64,000 nucleotides of DNA, taken from positions 1,674,001-1,738,000 of the forward strand of contig NZ_AP023175.1 in the NCBI RefSeq assembly GCF_013426895.1. The letters run 5' to 3'. Below, in pieces: positions 44,136 to 52,728 of this stretch. The DNA comes from Paraburkholderia largidicola. GTDB lineage: Bacteria > Pseudomonadota > Gammaproteobacteria > Burkholderiales > Burkholderiaceae. How positions within the stretch are numbered: position 1 is the first letter of the stretch; every line of letters begins with the position of its first letter. The position numbers were made by a program, and so were the translations under genes. The notes under the pieces were generated by a model. That model saw only the letters and a program-made list of their open reading frames with translations. It did no database searches and was not told where the DNA came from.

Positions 44136-44807
44136 ATGCTCATCGTCCACCACCTGAACAACTCCCGTTCGCAGCGCGTGCTGTGGCTGCTCGAAGAACT
44201 CGGCGTGCCGTACGAGATCAAGCGTTACCAGCGCGACCCGAAGACGATGCTCGCGCCGCCCGAACTGCGGGCCGTTCATCCCCTCGGCAAGTCGCCCGTC
44301 GTCACGGATGATGGTCAGACCCTCGCTGAATCCGCCGCGATCATCGAGTATCTGCTCGAACGTTACGGACAAGGCCGCTTCGAGCCGCCTGCCGGCACGC
44401 CCGAACGCCAGAAGTTCAGATACTGGATGCACTACGCGGAAGGCTCTGCGATGCCGCCGTTGCTGCTCAAGCTGGTCGCGTTGCGGATCGGCAGCGCGCC
44501 GATGCCTTTCTTCGCGAAGCCGATTGCGAAGAAGATTTCGTCGACGTTGCAATCCACCTTCATCGATCCGCAGATCGCGTTGCATATGGGATTTATCGAA
44601 GATTCGCTGTGCGCGACCGGCTGGTTCGCGGGCAACGAATTCACAGCCGCTGATATTCAAATGAGCTTCCCCGTCGAAGCCGCTACCGCGCGCGGCAACC
44701 GCGATACGAAATATCCATCTGTCGCCCGTTTTCTCGACACGATCCATGCCCGGCCCGCCTACCAGCGCGCGCTCGAACGCGGCGGCAAGTACGATTTATT
44801 GAGCTGA
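44136..44807 (+). CDS. Glutathione S-transferase family protein
   Basis: A 223-residue GST. The thioredoxin-like N-terminal domain starts 'LIVHHLNNSRSQRVLWLLEE' with a Ser-rich active-site turn (NNSRSQR) and 'GKSPVVTDDGQTLAESAAII' as the glutathione-binding loop. The all-helical C-terminal domain follows from about residue 88. It may detoxify electrophiles. It is separated from the upstream operon by the hairpin, so it is probably transcribed alone. Confidence 0.9.
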   Translation: MLIVHHLNNSRSQRVLWLLEELGVPYEIKRYQRDPKTMLAPPELRAVHPLGKSPVVTDDGQTLAESAAIIEYLLERYGQGRFEPPAGTPERQKFRYWMHYAEGSAMPPLLLKLVALRIGSAPMPFFAKPIAKKISSTLQSTFIDPQIALHMGFIEDSLCATGWFAGNEFTAADIQMSFPVEAATARGNRDTKYPSVARFLDTIHARPAYQRALERGGKYDLLS

Positions 44808-44938
44808 GCCGTGTCGATTCCGGCTGCGTTCGATCGTCGTGTCAAGTAGAGGCAGGCACGCGCGGGAATGGCAGTTGCCGTCCGGCACGGATGCTCGCTA
44901 GACTGCAAGCGCTTCGACCGCATGGAGGAAACGCGCGC

Positions 44939-46408
44939 ATGACGCATAACATCGAAGGGAAAAAACGCTGGCTCGCACTGATCGTGCTATGCATGGGCGT
45001 GCTGATGATCGTTCTCGATACGACCATCGTCAACGTCGCCCTGCCGTCGATCGCGGCCGATCTTGGCTTCTCCGAAACCGCCCTCGTGTGGGTGGTCAAT
45101 GCGTACATGCTGACCTTCGGCGGCTTTCTGTTGCTCGGCGGCCGGCTCGGCGATCTGTACGGACACCGCAAGCTCTTCCTCGCGGGCATTACGCTGTTCA
45201 CGCTGGCGTCGCTCGCGTGCGGACTCGCGAACTCGCAGGTCATGCTGGTTTGCGCGCGCGCCATTCAAGGTCTGGGTGGCGCGGTGGTGTCTGCCGTTTC
45301 GCTGTCGCTCATCATGAATCTGTTCACCGAAGAGGGCGAGCGCGCCAAGGCGATGGGTGTCTACGGCTTCGTGTGCGCGGGCGGCGGCAGCATCGGTGTG
45401 CTGCTCGGCGGATTGCTGACCAATCTGCTGAGCTGGCACTGGATCTTTCTCGTCAATCTGCCCATCGGGATCGCCGTGTATGGGGCGTGCCTCGCGCTGA
45501 TGCCGGCCGGCCGTGGGCACGCGCACGGCGAACGGCTCGACGTAGCGGGCGCGGCAACCGTGACCACATCGCTGATGCTGGCCGTCTACGCGATCGTCAA
45601 CGGCAACGAGGCGGGCTGGCTCTCCGCGCAGACCGTCGGCCTGATCGTCGTCGCGCTGGCGCTGCTCGGCGCGTTTCTCATCATCGAGGCACGCGTCGCG
45701 CATCCGTTGATGCCGCTCAAGCTCTTCACGTTGCGCAATGTCGCGACGGCCAACGTGGTCGGCGTGTTGTGGGCGGCGGCGATGTTCGCGTGGTTCTTCA
45801 TCTCCGCGCTTTATTTGCAGCGTGTGCTCGGCTATGCGCCGCTTCAGGTCGGCCTCGCGTTCCTGCCCGCGAACCTCATCATGGGCTTCTTCTCGCTCGG
45901 CCTGTCGGCGCGCATGGTGATGCGCTTCGGCATTCGTCGGCCGCTGGCTGTCGGGCTGTTTCTTGCGGCGCTCGGGCTGCTGCTGTTTGCGCGCGCGCCC
46001 GTTGACGGGCACTTCGTCGTCGATGTGCTGCCTGGCATGGTGTTGCTCGGCGTGGGCGCGGGCGTCGCGTTCAATCCGATGCTGCTCGCTGCAATGAGCG
46101 ATGTCGATCCCGCGGATTCCGGGCTCGCATCGGGCATCGTCAACACGTCGTTCATGATGGGCGGCGCATTGGGACTCGCGGTGTTGGCGAGTCTCGCGGC
46201 CGCTCAATCGGCGAGCGGCGGCACGCAGCAGGCCGACATGCCCGCTGCGCTCGCGAGCGGCTATCACGTTGCGCTTCTCGTCGGCGCGATCTTCGCGGCC
46301 ATGGCTGCGACGATTGGCGGCGCGTTGCTGCGGCCCGGCTCACCGCCCGCCGCGCAACGGGAGCGCGACGACGACACGTTGAAGCAGCAGATGGAGCAAT
46401 CGCCATGA
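44939..46408 (+). CDS. MFS drug-efflux transporter, DHA2 (EmrB/QacA) type
   Basis: A 489-residue fourteen-helix major facilitator. 'LDTTIVNVALPSIAADLGFS' in helix 1 and 'GGRLGDLYGHRKLFLAGITL' in the 2-3 loop are DHA2 signatures, and 'ARAIQGLGGAVVSAVSLSLI' follows. It exports drugs or metabolites with protons. GGAGG lies 8-12 bases before the ATG at 44939; the upstream in-frame extension lacks a Shine-Dalgarno site. No membrane-fusion partner is adjacent. Overlaps the SnoaL gene by 4 bases. Confidence 0.9.
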   Translation: MTHNIEGKKRWLALIVLCMGVLMIVLDTTIVNVALPSIAADLGFSETALVWVVNAYMLTFGGFLLLGGRLGDLYGHRKLFLAGITLFTLASLACGLANSQVMLVCARAIQGLGGAVVSAVSLSLIMNLFTEEGERAKAMGVYGFVCAGGGSIGVLLGGLLTNLLSWHWIFLVNLPIGIAVYGACLALMPAGRGHAHGERLDVAGAATVTTSLMLAVYAIVNGNEAGWLSAQTVGLIVVALALLGAFLIIEARVAHPLMPLKLFTLRNVATANVVGVLWAAAMFAWFFISALYLQRVLGYAPLQVGLAFLPANLIMGFFSLGLSARMVMRFGIRRPLAVGLFLAALGLLLFARAPVDGHFVVDVLPGMVLLGVGAGVAFNPMLLAAMSDVDPADSGLASGIVNTSFMMGGALGLAVLASLAAAQSASGGTQQADMPAALASGYHVALLVGAIFAAMAATIGGALLRPGSPPAAQRERDDDTLKQQMEQSP

Positions 46409-46764
46409 ATAAGACCACGGATGTGCCCGAACTGGTTCGCCGCTGCTTCGCGGCGTATCAGCACAAGGACCGCGCGACGATCGAAGCGATCCTCGCCGAC
46501 GATTTCCATTTCACGAGTCCGCGTGACGATCATATCGACCGGCGCGAATACTTCGAACGCTGCTGGCCGTTCAACGAGCAGGTCGAGTTCTTTCGGATCG
46601 AGAAGCTGTTCAGCGAAGGCAACGAAGCGTTCGTGCGTTATGCGTGCAAGCCGGTGAATCGCGAGGCGTTTCGCAATACCGAGTTCTTTCGGGTCGAGAA
46701 CGGCAAGATCGTCGAGGTGCAGGTGTACTTCGGTTCGCCCGCGAAAGACGTATCTTCGCGCTGA
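46405..46764 (+). CDS. SnoaL/NTF2-like small protein
   Basis: A 119-residue cone-shaped NTF2-like protein ('LVRRCFAAYQHKDRATIEAI', 'DDFHFTSPRDDHIDRREYFE', 'NTEFFRVENGKIVEVQVYFG'). Such proteins bind or isomerise small hydrophobic ligands. Coupled to the efflux pump by an ATGA overlap, so it may act on the pump's substrate. Confidence 0.85.
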   Translation: MNKTTDVPELVRRCFAAYQHKDRATIEAILADDFHFTSPRDDHIDRREYFERCWPFNEQVEFFRIEKLFSEGNEAFVRYACKPVNREAFRNTEFFRVENGKIVEVQVYFGSPAKDVSSR

Positions 46765-46854
46765 CTGACGGCTGCGCGACAAGAACCGCAAGCGCGATCA
46801 AATGAATCACGCGGCCAATCGATATGCTGGGTTCATGCCGAAACGAGAGTCCGT

Positions 46855-47700
46855 ATGAGCCTGATCGGAAACCCTGCGGGAAAAGCGTTGTGGTTTATCG
46901 AAAGCCACTTTCATGAGGAACTGTCGCTCGACGATATCGCCAGTTGCGGTTGCGTCTCGCGCTTTCATCTGTCGCGCGCGTTCGAAGCTGCAACCGGCCA
47001 CGCGGTGATGCGCTATGTGCGCGCGCGCCGCCTGACGGAAGCGGCGCGGCAGCTTGCGCGCGGCGCGCCGGATATCCTCGCCGTTGCGGTCGATGCGGGT
47101 TACGGCTCTCACGAGGCATTCACGCGCGCGTTTCGCGAGCAGTTCGGGCTCACGCCCGAAGCGTTGCGCGCGCAAGGTCATCTCGACAACCTCGCACTCG
47201 TGGAGCCGATCAAAATGGATGAATCACTTCTCGCCCATCTGGAGCCGCCGCGTTTCGTGGACGGCAAACCCTTGCTCGTCGCAGGATCGAGCGAACGCTA
47301 CCACTGCGAAAGCAGTTCGGGCATACCCGCGCAATGGCAACGCTTCAACGCGATCTTCGGCAAGGTGCCCGGACAGGTCGGCAAGGTCGCGTACGGTGTC
47401 TGCTACAACGCCGACGACTCAGGCAATTTCGATTATCTGTGCGGCGTGGAAGTCGCCGATTTCTCGGGCCTGCCCGACGAACTAAGCCGCGTGCGCATCG
47501 GCGCGCAGCGCTATGCGGTGTTCACGCATAGCGAGCACATTTCGACGATACGCCGCACGTGGAACACGATCTGGAACAAGTGGTTGCCGGAATCCGGGCA
47601 CACGCCCGCCGATGCGCCCAACTTCGAGCGCTACAACGAGCAGTTCAATCCCGTGACGGGCATGGGCGGCGTCGAAATCTGGCTGCCGCTCAGGAACTGA
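46855..47700 (+). CDS. AraC-family regulator with GyrI-like effector domain
   Basis: A 281-residue regulator. The DNA-binding part is N-terminal (about residues 8-106): 'LSLDDIASCGCVSRFHLSRA' and 'ILAVAVDAGYGSHEAFTRAF'. The C-terminal half (about 125-281) is a GyrI-like effector-binding domain, as in Rob, which binds drugs or small molecules. The gene follows the efflux pump and SnoaL genes by 90 bases on the same strand, so it may regulate them. Confidence 0.88.
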   Translation: MSLIGNPAGKALWFIESHFHEELSLDDIASCGCVSRFHLSRAFEAATGHAVMRYVRARRLTEAARQLARGAPDILAVAVDAGYGSHEAFTRAFREQFGLTPEALRAQGHLDNLALVEPIKMDESLLAHLEPPRFVDGKPLLVAGSSERYHCESSSGIPAQWQRFNAIFGKVPGQVGKVAYGVCYNADDSGNFDYLCGVEVADFSGLPDELSRVRIGAQRYAVFTHSEHISTIRRTWNTIWNKWLPESGHTPADAPNFERYNEQFNPVTGMGGVEIWLPLRN

Positions 47701-47708
47701 AGCGCTAA

Positions 47709-48293
47709 TCAGCGCGTGCCGCCGACCGGCGCGGCTTCGACTTCGAACGTGTCGCCCGTTTCGAAGAACGTGCCGCCCGCGACGTAGTGGCAGGTGCGCA
47801 TGTCGTGATCGTCGCCGAAGTGCCAGCGGTTGTCCGAGTAGACGCGGCCGTCCGCGTAGCACGCGACCACTTCGGCGAGGATCAGATCGTGCCGCTGGGC
47901 GTCGTCGGGAATCACCTTGCATTCGAACCACGCCACACACCCTTCCAGCATCGGCACATCGATCTTCTCGGCCGGAAACGTCTCGAGCTGAAGCGCGGTG
48001 AACTTGTCGATTTCGACGCCCGCGTTCGAACCGACGGCGAGCGTATGGCGCGCGAAGCCACGTGTAGGCAGTTGCAGGCCGAACACGCCGCTTGCTTCGA
48101 CAAGCTGCCGCGTCAACGTCTTCGCGTCGATCACCACGACGATTTTCGGCGGCACGAAATCCAGCGGCATGGCCCACGAAGCGGCCATCACGTTCGAACG
48201 CCCGTCGTGCGCGCTCGTGATCAAGGTGACGGGGCCGTGGTTCAGAAGGCGCGTCGCGCGCGAGAGATCGACGGGTTGCCGGAATGATTGCAT
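47709..48293 (-). CDS. Flavin reductase-like protein (FMN-binding split barrel)
   Basis: A 194-residue split-barrel flavoprotein. The opening 'HGPVTLITSAHDGRSNVMAA' then 'SWAMPLDFVPPKIVVVIDA' is the flavin_Reduct pattern that binds FMN phosphate, followed by 'GFARHTLAVGSNAGVEIDKF' and 'GCVAWFECKVIPD'. It could supply reduced flavin or act on its own substrate. The ATG at 48293 fits the family; the upstream frame is not protein-like. It converges with the AraC gene, leaving 8 bases. Confidence 0.87.
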   Translation of the reverse strand: MQSFRQPVDLSRATRLLNHGPVTLITSAHDGRSNVMAASWAMPLDFVPPKIVVVIDAKTLTRQLVEASGVFGLQLPTRGFARHTLAVGSNAGVEIDKFTALQLETFPAEKIDVPMLEGCVAWFECKVIPDDAQRHDLILAEVVACYADGRVYSDNRWHFGDDHDMRTCHYVAGGTFFETGDTFEVEAAPVGGTR

Positions 48294-48407
48294 GAGAGAC
48301 CTTCGCGATATCGATCGCTGCATTCTAGCGAAGCCGTGCAAAACGCGAAGCTTACGTGCCGCGGTAGCAGACCGCGCGCGGGGGAAAGCGGATGCAAGAA
48401 TCCGGAC

Positions 48408-48435
48408 AAAAAAACGGCGGCGCCAATGCGCCGCC
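48408..48435 (-). terminator. Rho-independent terminator (minus strand)
   Basis: GGCGGCGC pairs with GCGCCGCC across a CAAT loop, and on the minus strand is followed by T, six or more times (A-run at 48408-48414). It lies 25 bases downstream of the small hypothetical gene. This is the best intrinsic terminator in the window. Confidence 0.9.
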
Positions 48436-48459
48436 CGCAGATCCGCATGGATGCGAAAG

Positions 48460-48786
48460 TCAGTGCGTCGTCGGGGGCTTGCCGTGCGTGACGTCGAGCG
48501 GTTTGTGCGCCTCGCCGTTCGCGCCCGGGAAGAATGCGTTCCATGCGGCACGCACGCCCTCGGCTGCCGTGGCTTCCGCGTCGATGGTTTCCGGTTCGTC
48601 CACGCGTGCGGGATCTTCACTCAGACCGCGCCAGTGGGTGAACACGAGTAGCGGTTTCTCGGTCCATCCGCCTTCGATGAATTTTGCGAATGCCGTGTCG
48701 CCGCTCACCAGCTGGACTTCGTACCACCCGTCTCGCACGGGCGCATAGTCGTCCAGCGGGAACCATGCGGTCGCTTCGATTTCCAT
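48460..48786 (-). CDS. Small conserved-looking hypothetical protein
   Basis: A 108-residue acidic protein (MEIEATAWFPLDDYAPVRDG start). It has regular strand-like segments ('GWYEVQLVSGDTAFAKFIEG', 'LLVFTHWRGLSEDP') and a disordered tail. GGAGA lies 8 bases before the ATG and a clear terminator follows the stop, so it is probably a real single-gene unit. No family is recognised. Confidence 0.8.
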   Translation of the reverse strand: MEIEATAWFPLDDYAPVRDGWYEVQLVSGDTAFAKFIEGGWTEKPLLVFTHWRGLSEDPARVDEPETIDAEATAAEGVRAAWNAFFPGANGEAHKPLDVTHGKPPTTH

Positions 48787-48997
48787 AGTGCCGTCTCCTG
48801 TCGCGGATGTGACTCATAGGGAGGCATTGTTTATGCCTTACGGGGGGCGCGCCCGCTCACGGCGTCGGATCATGGCGCGGTCCGGGACTTGCAGGGCGAA
48901 CAGCCCCGGAAAAACCGACGCACTTTTTGACCACGACGCACCACCAGATTTACACATCTCGCCTGTCGGCGTAAAGCCCGGCAACATATTCGGATTT

Positions 48998-49025
48998 TTC
49001 GAACGTACGGTCCAAAACGTTCGAA
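48998..49025. other. 9-bp inverted repeat after the DUF2252 gene
   Basis: TTCGAACGT and ACGTTCGAA form a perfect inverted repeat with a 10-base centre, just 10 bases beyond the DUF2252 stop. On the minus strand it is followed by A-rich, not U-rich, sequence, so it does not look like a simple terminator. It could bind a protein or form an mRNA 3' hairpin. Confidence 0.4.
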
Positions 49026-49034
49026 CCCGAAAAT

Positions 49035-50249
49035 TCACGTTTTCGCGTTCAACGTGAAGGCGCCGCGATCGAAAGCTTCGCAGTATGTTTTCCAGTCACT
49101 GACGACCTGCGCTTCGCACTGCGTCGCGAGGTCGATCAACGGCAATTGCCACTTGCTGTCTTCGCCGAACGCGATCAGGTCGTCGGCGATCGCGGAAGTC
49201 TGCCGTCCGCTGCTGCGAAAGTGCGCCCACGCGACCAGCTCCGCCATGTTGCGCACGACCGACTCCAGCCGTGGCAGCTTGCCGTTCCAGGCGTCGAGTG
49301 CGACGCGGTCTTCCGATGGCTGCAACCCGCGCAGCACGAACGGCCGCCGTTCGAACTCGACGGCGTGCAAAAAGGCTTGCGACACGACCTGGTTACGCCT
49401 CTGTATATCGACCACGCGCTCGGACTCGCTGCCCCATTTGGGCTGCGGCGTATGGACGTTCGGCGCGGTGGCGGACGGCAAAGCCAGCTTCATGTCGAGC
49501 AGGTAATTGCCGTCGGGCGAACCCTTGCCTTCGACGAGAATCACATAGCGCTCGACGCCCAGACTGCCCGTACCCGCAATGCGGCGCGCGACGTCGATGA
49601 TCTCGTAGAACCGGGGATTCGGCTCGCGCTTCGCAAAATCGTTCATGAACGCGACGACCCTGGCGCGCGCGTCGCCCGTGACAGGCAGCGCTTTCTTGCC
49701 GTCAGCGCGCAGCGTCCGCTTTTTGCCTTTCAGATCGGTGCGCCGGTTCAGGTGATCGGCACGCGAGCGCTGGTGCAACGCCGCGAACAGTTCGCCGACC
49801 ATGCCCTCAGCCGTCTCCTCCTCGATCCAGCGCGCCTTGCCGAAGCGCAGCGCGGCGGCGTAGGCGTCGGTGGCCGTGTGGCACAGCGCGAGCGCCTCGG
49901 CGCGGCTGAGCTTAAGGTCGTCCGCCGCCACCAGCACGCTCGACAGCAGCCGGATCATCTCGTACAGGCAGGGCGCGAGGCATGCCTCGTCGAAATCATT
50001 GATGTCGAAATAGATGAGCCGGTTATCGCCCTTGTAGCTGCCGAAATTCTCCAGATGCATGTCGCCGCAGATCCACGCTCGCGGCGAACCGTCCAGCACC
50101 GTGCCTTTGGACAGACGCTTGTAGAACAGATGACAGGTTCCGCGCAGAAACACGAATGGCGACGTGCGCATGCGCGCGTATTTCATTGCGAGGCGGTCGG
50201 GGTCACGGCCGGCATTGAACCGGGCGATTTCATCAGCAACGTCGAGCAT
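49035..50249 (-). CDS. DUF2252 family protein
   Basis: A 404-residue protein. 'FLRGTCHLFYKRLSKGTVLD' then 'AWICGDMHLENFGSYKGDNR' and 'IYFDINDFDEACLAPCLYEM' are the DUF2252 hallmarks. The HxxN and DFD-like patterns recall aminoglycoside-phosphotransferase or kinase-like active sites (GDMHLEN and DINDFD), so a phosphotransfer role is possible but unproven. Divergent from the GNAT gene at 50472. Confidence 0.9.
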   Translation of the reverse strand: MLDVADEIARFNAGRDPDRLAMKYARMRTSPFVFLRGTCHLFYKRLSKGTVLDGSPRAWICGDMHLENFGSYKGDNRLIYFDINDFDEACLAPCLYEMIRLLSSVLVAADDLKLSRAEALALCHTATDAYAAALRFGKARWIEEETAEGMVGELFAALHQRSRADHLNRRTDLKGKKRTLRADGKKALPVTGDARARVVAFMNDFAKREPNPRFYEIIDVARRIAGTGSLGVERYVILVEGKGSPDGNYLLDMKLALPSATAPNVHTPQPKWGSESERVVDIQRRNQVVSQAFLHAVEFERRPFVLRGLQPSEDRVALDAWNGKLPRLESVVRNMAELVAWAHFRSSGRQTSAIADDLIAFGEDSKWQLPLIDLATQCEAQVVSDWKTYCEAFDRGAFTLNAKT

Positions 50250-50471
50250 GCGGACCTCTCACGAATGGGGAATGATCGGGATCATTCTGTACCGACAGCC
50301 TTTCACTTCCAAACGTTCGCCGTACCCACGCCACGCTCGCGAACGAGTATGCGAGCGCGCCGCAATGCTGGCTCCATCGAATCGCGCCCACCTGGTTCTT
50401 ACGGGCGCGCAGCCTTTGCCGTATCGTGCCCGCTAGGCATACTTCAACGGTACACGCGACGGGAGAAAGAC

Positions 50472-51191
50472 GTGGTGCAACGAGTCAACGAATACGGTCA
50501 GGCGATCGGCGAACCCATGCCACAGTGGCAAGCCGCAAAGGCACCAGGCGATCAGCCGATGACAGGCCGCTACTGCCGGCTGGAGCGGGTCGACGTGGAA
50601 CGCCACGCGGACGATCTGTACGACGCCTACAGCGCCGCGCCCGACGGCCGCGACTGGACCTACCTCTCCGTAGGCCCGTTCGACACGCGCGAGGCCTACC
50701 GCGACTTCCTCGCGTCCTGCGCGGCTTCCCCTGACCCGCTGCATCACACCGTCATCGATCTCGCGACGGGCAAAGCCATCGGCACGCTTTCGCTGATGCG
50801 CATCGACAAGGCGAACGGCGTGATCGAAGTCGGCTTCGTCGTGTTTTCGCAGCGTCTGCAAAAGACGCGCATGGCGACGGAATCGATCTTCCTGTTGATG
50901 CAGCGCGTCTTCGACGAACTCGGCTACCGGCGCTTCGAGTGGAAATGCGATTCGCTGAATGCGCCGTCGCGCGCCGCGGCGGCCCGCTTCGGCTTCACGT
51001 ACGAAGGCATCTTCCGTCAGGCCGTAACTTACAAAGGCCGCAACCGCGATACAGCGTGGTTCTCGATCATCGACAGCGAATGGCCGGCGCTGCGCGCCGG
51101 CTTCGCGCAATGGCTCGACGAAGCGAACTTCGACGCGCAGGGCACGCAGCGGCGCACGTTGCAGGCGTGCATGGCGGCGTCACGCACCTGA
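50472..51191 (+). CDS. GNAT N-acetyltransferase, RimJ/RimL type
   Basis: A 239-residue acetyltransferase. 'RYCRLERVDVERHADDLYDA' opens the RimJ-like fold. The acetyl-CoA site is in 'VGFVVFSQRLQKTRMATESI', and 'WKCDSLNAPSRAAAARFGFT' is the conserved tail. It probably acetylates a protein N-terminus or a small amine. The GTG at 50472 is preceded by GGGAG; the much longer upstream frame is the complement of DUF2252 and was rejected. GTG 50475 is equally possible. Confidence 0.87.
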   Translation: MVQRVNEYGQAIGEPMPQWQAAKAPGDQPMTGRYCRLERVDVERHADDLYDAYSAAPDGRDWTYLSVGPFDTREAYRDFLASCAASPDPLHHTVIDLATGKAIGTLSLMRIDKANGVIEVGFVVFSQRLQKTRMATESIFLLMQRVFDELGYRRFEWKCDSLNAPSRAAAARFGFTYEGIFRQAVTYKGRNRDTAWFSIIDSEWPALRAGFAQWLDEANFDAQGTQRRTLQACMAASRT

Positions 51192-51213
51192 GCGACGTAG
51201 CGAGGCGGCGCCG

Positions 51214-51558
51214 TCACATCATCAGGAATGCTTTCAAACTGCGGCGGATCGCATCCAGTTCGGGCTGCGCGATCCGCTCTTCCCTGAATTCACCGCGCCG
51301 CGCCACCCAGTCGAGCGTGGTGATCTGGTCGATCAGCGCGACGCACGGTTTTGGCAAAGCGGAGACAGGAATCTCCGTCGAAAAGCCGCGAATCTTCGAC
51401 GTACACGGCACGGCGACAATGCGCTGTGCCGGACCGTTGTGCTCGTAATGCGATAGCACCACCACAGGCCGAGGATAACTGCCGCCCTGCTCGTGCCCGA
51501 CCACGGGCTCGAGCCTCATCCACCACACATCGCCGATTTCGGGAACACCGTTCTTCAT
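51214..51558 (-). CDS. PemK/MazF-family endoribonuclease toxin
   Basis: A 114-residue CcdB/MazF-fold toxin. 'IGDVWWMRLEPVVGHEQGGS' followed by 'YPRPVVVLSHYEHN', then 'IVAVPCTSKIRGFSTEIPVS' and 'CVALIDQITTLDWVARRGEF', match PemK/MazF. These cut mRNA at short motifs and arrest growth. AAGGAG precedes the ATG at 51558. It starts 8 bases after the antitoxin stop, so the antitoxin is translated first. Confidence 0.9.
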   Translation of the reverse strand: MKNGVPEIGDVWWMRLEPVVGHEQGGSYPRPVVVLSHYEHNGPAQRIVAVPCTSKIRGFSTEIPVSALPKPCVALIDQITTLDWVARRGEFREERIAQPELDAIRRSLKAFLMM

Positions 51559-51566
51559 GTTGCTCC

Positions 51567-51839
51567 TTACCAGTCGTCCTGGTCCGTTGGATCGGCAAGT
51601 TCCGAACCTACCGCCGCGCCATGATCGATGGTCGGATGCACGTCGCCGGGCCGCGCCGCGAGCTGCTCGCGATACTCGTCCCAATTGAACGTCCTGATGG
51701 TGGGCGTGGCGACGAGCGCTCCGTCCGCTACCACCATGTCGACTTCCTGATCTTCGCGCAGGTGCAGTTCGTCAGCCAGGCTTGCGGGAATGCGCACTGC
51801 AAGGCTGTTGCCCCACCGCTTGATTGTCTGAATAGCCAT
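51567..51839 (-). CDS. AbrB/MazE-type antitoxin
   Basis: A 90-residue antitoxin. The N-terminal swapped-hairpin DNA-binding domain is 'IQTIKRWGNSLAVRIPASLA' with 'DELHLREDQEVDMVV'. The C-terminal tail (residues 60-90) is acidic and probably disordered, and blocks the toxin. AAGGTGGT lies before the ATG at 51839. Autoregulation through the palindrome 80-95 bases upstream is expected. Confidence 0.9.
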   Translation of the reverse strand: MAIQTIKRWGNSLAVRIPASLADELHLREDQEVDMVVADGALVATPTIRTFNWDEYREQLAARPGDVHPTIDHGAAVGSELADPTDQDDW

Positions 51840-51915
51840 AGCACCACCTTCGCACGAGAAACCCAGATACACGATTGCCTCCTTGAAACTCCACGAGGGA
51901 GCAGAAGCGCCGCGC

Positions 51916-51934
51916 GTATCTACAATGTAGATAC
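51916..51934. promoter_or_regulatory. Palindromic operator of the toxin-antitoxin operon
   Basis: GTATCTAC-AAT-GTAGATAC is a perfect palindrome with 8-base arms. A third half-site GTATCTAC lies at 51972-51979. An outer inverted repeat, GCGCCGCG (51907-51914) and CGCGGCGC (51945-51952), surrounds it. It lies upstream of the antitoxin gene, where MazE-type proteins bind. Confidence 0.75.
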
Positions 51935-52096
51935 CGTCATGCTACGCGGCGCGGGTTGATGTGTCAACGCTGTATCTACGTGCGATTGGGTGGTTCAGAT
52001 GGACCGATGCATTCGCGTAGTTAATTTCGCATCGGCGGCGGCTTCGAACAATTCGGCCGGAAGATATAGGAACCCTAGGAAAAGCCTGAAAAAGGC

Positions 52097-52621
52097 CTAG
52101 CCGGCGCGGCAAAACACCCCGGTCGGATGCCCTTTGTATGTCGCCTGCCGCGTTTCGACGTAACCGCATTTCGCCGCGACCCGCCGCGACGCCGTGTTGT
52201 CCGGCGCGATGATGCAGACGGTCTCGCGCTCCGGCCATTTGGCATCGGCCCATGCCAGCGCGCCGCGCACGGCTTCCGTGGCATACCCGAGACCATGCAC
52301 GGACGGCATCAACGCCCAGCCGATCTCAGGTGCGTCGAGCGGCGGTTCGATGTCCCGCTGGTAGTCCGCAAAGCCGATCTCGCCGACGAACCGCCCGCTG
52401 TTTTTCTCGCGGATCACCCAGTAGCCGTAGCCGAGCAGCGCCCAGTGCCCGGCATAGCGCAGCAGCCGCGACCAAACCTCTTCGCGGCTAAATCGCTTTC
52501 CGCCGATAAAGCGCGTAACGGTCTCATCGGACCACAAGGCGTAGCTCTCGTCGAAGTCCTCACGAACATGAGGACGCAAGATCAGACGATCGGTTTCAAG
52601 CTCAAAGACGGAAGGATTCAT
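52097..52621 (-). CDS. GNAT N-acetyltransferase, RimJ/RimL-like
   Basis: A 174-residue acetyltransferase ('ELETDRLILRPHVREDFDES', 'VGEIGFADYQRDIEPPLDAP', 'GWALMPSVHGLGYATEAVRG'). The Gly-rich turn GLGYAT binds acetyl-CoA pyrophosphate. The ATG at 52621 follows a weak site, and the family N-terminus 'ETDRLILRP' supports it; upstream codons look unrelated. The substrate is unknown. Confidence 0.88.
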   Translation of the reverse strand: MNPSVFELETDRLILRPHVREDFDESYALWSDETVTRFIGGKRFSREEVWSRLLRYAGHWALLGYGYWVIREKNSGRFVGEIGFADYQRDIEPPLDAPEIGWALMPSVHGLGYATEAVRGALAWADAKWPERETVCIIAPDNTASRRVAAKCGYVETRQATYKGHPTGVFCRAG

Positions 52622-52728
52622 CGCGCATATCCGGCAGGAGCCGGCAAGGAGGAAAGCGCCGATGATCGCAGATACGCGCGCCGCCGCGAAAGCCATTCAC
52701 GCGCGGCGCGCGCCACGCTCAACAGACA

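Noticed and set aside
49146..50471. Long plus-strand frame merging into the GNAT gene at 50472
   Set aside because: It lies opposite DUF2252, and the recognisable acetyltransferase starts at the GTG after GGGAG.
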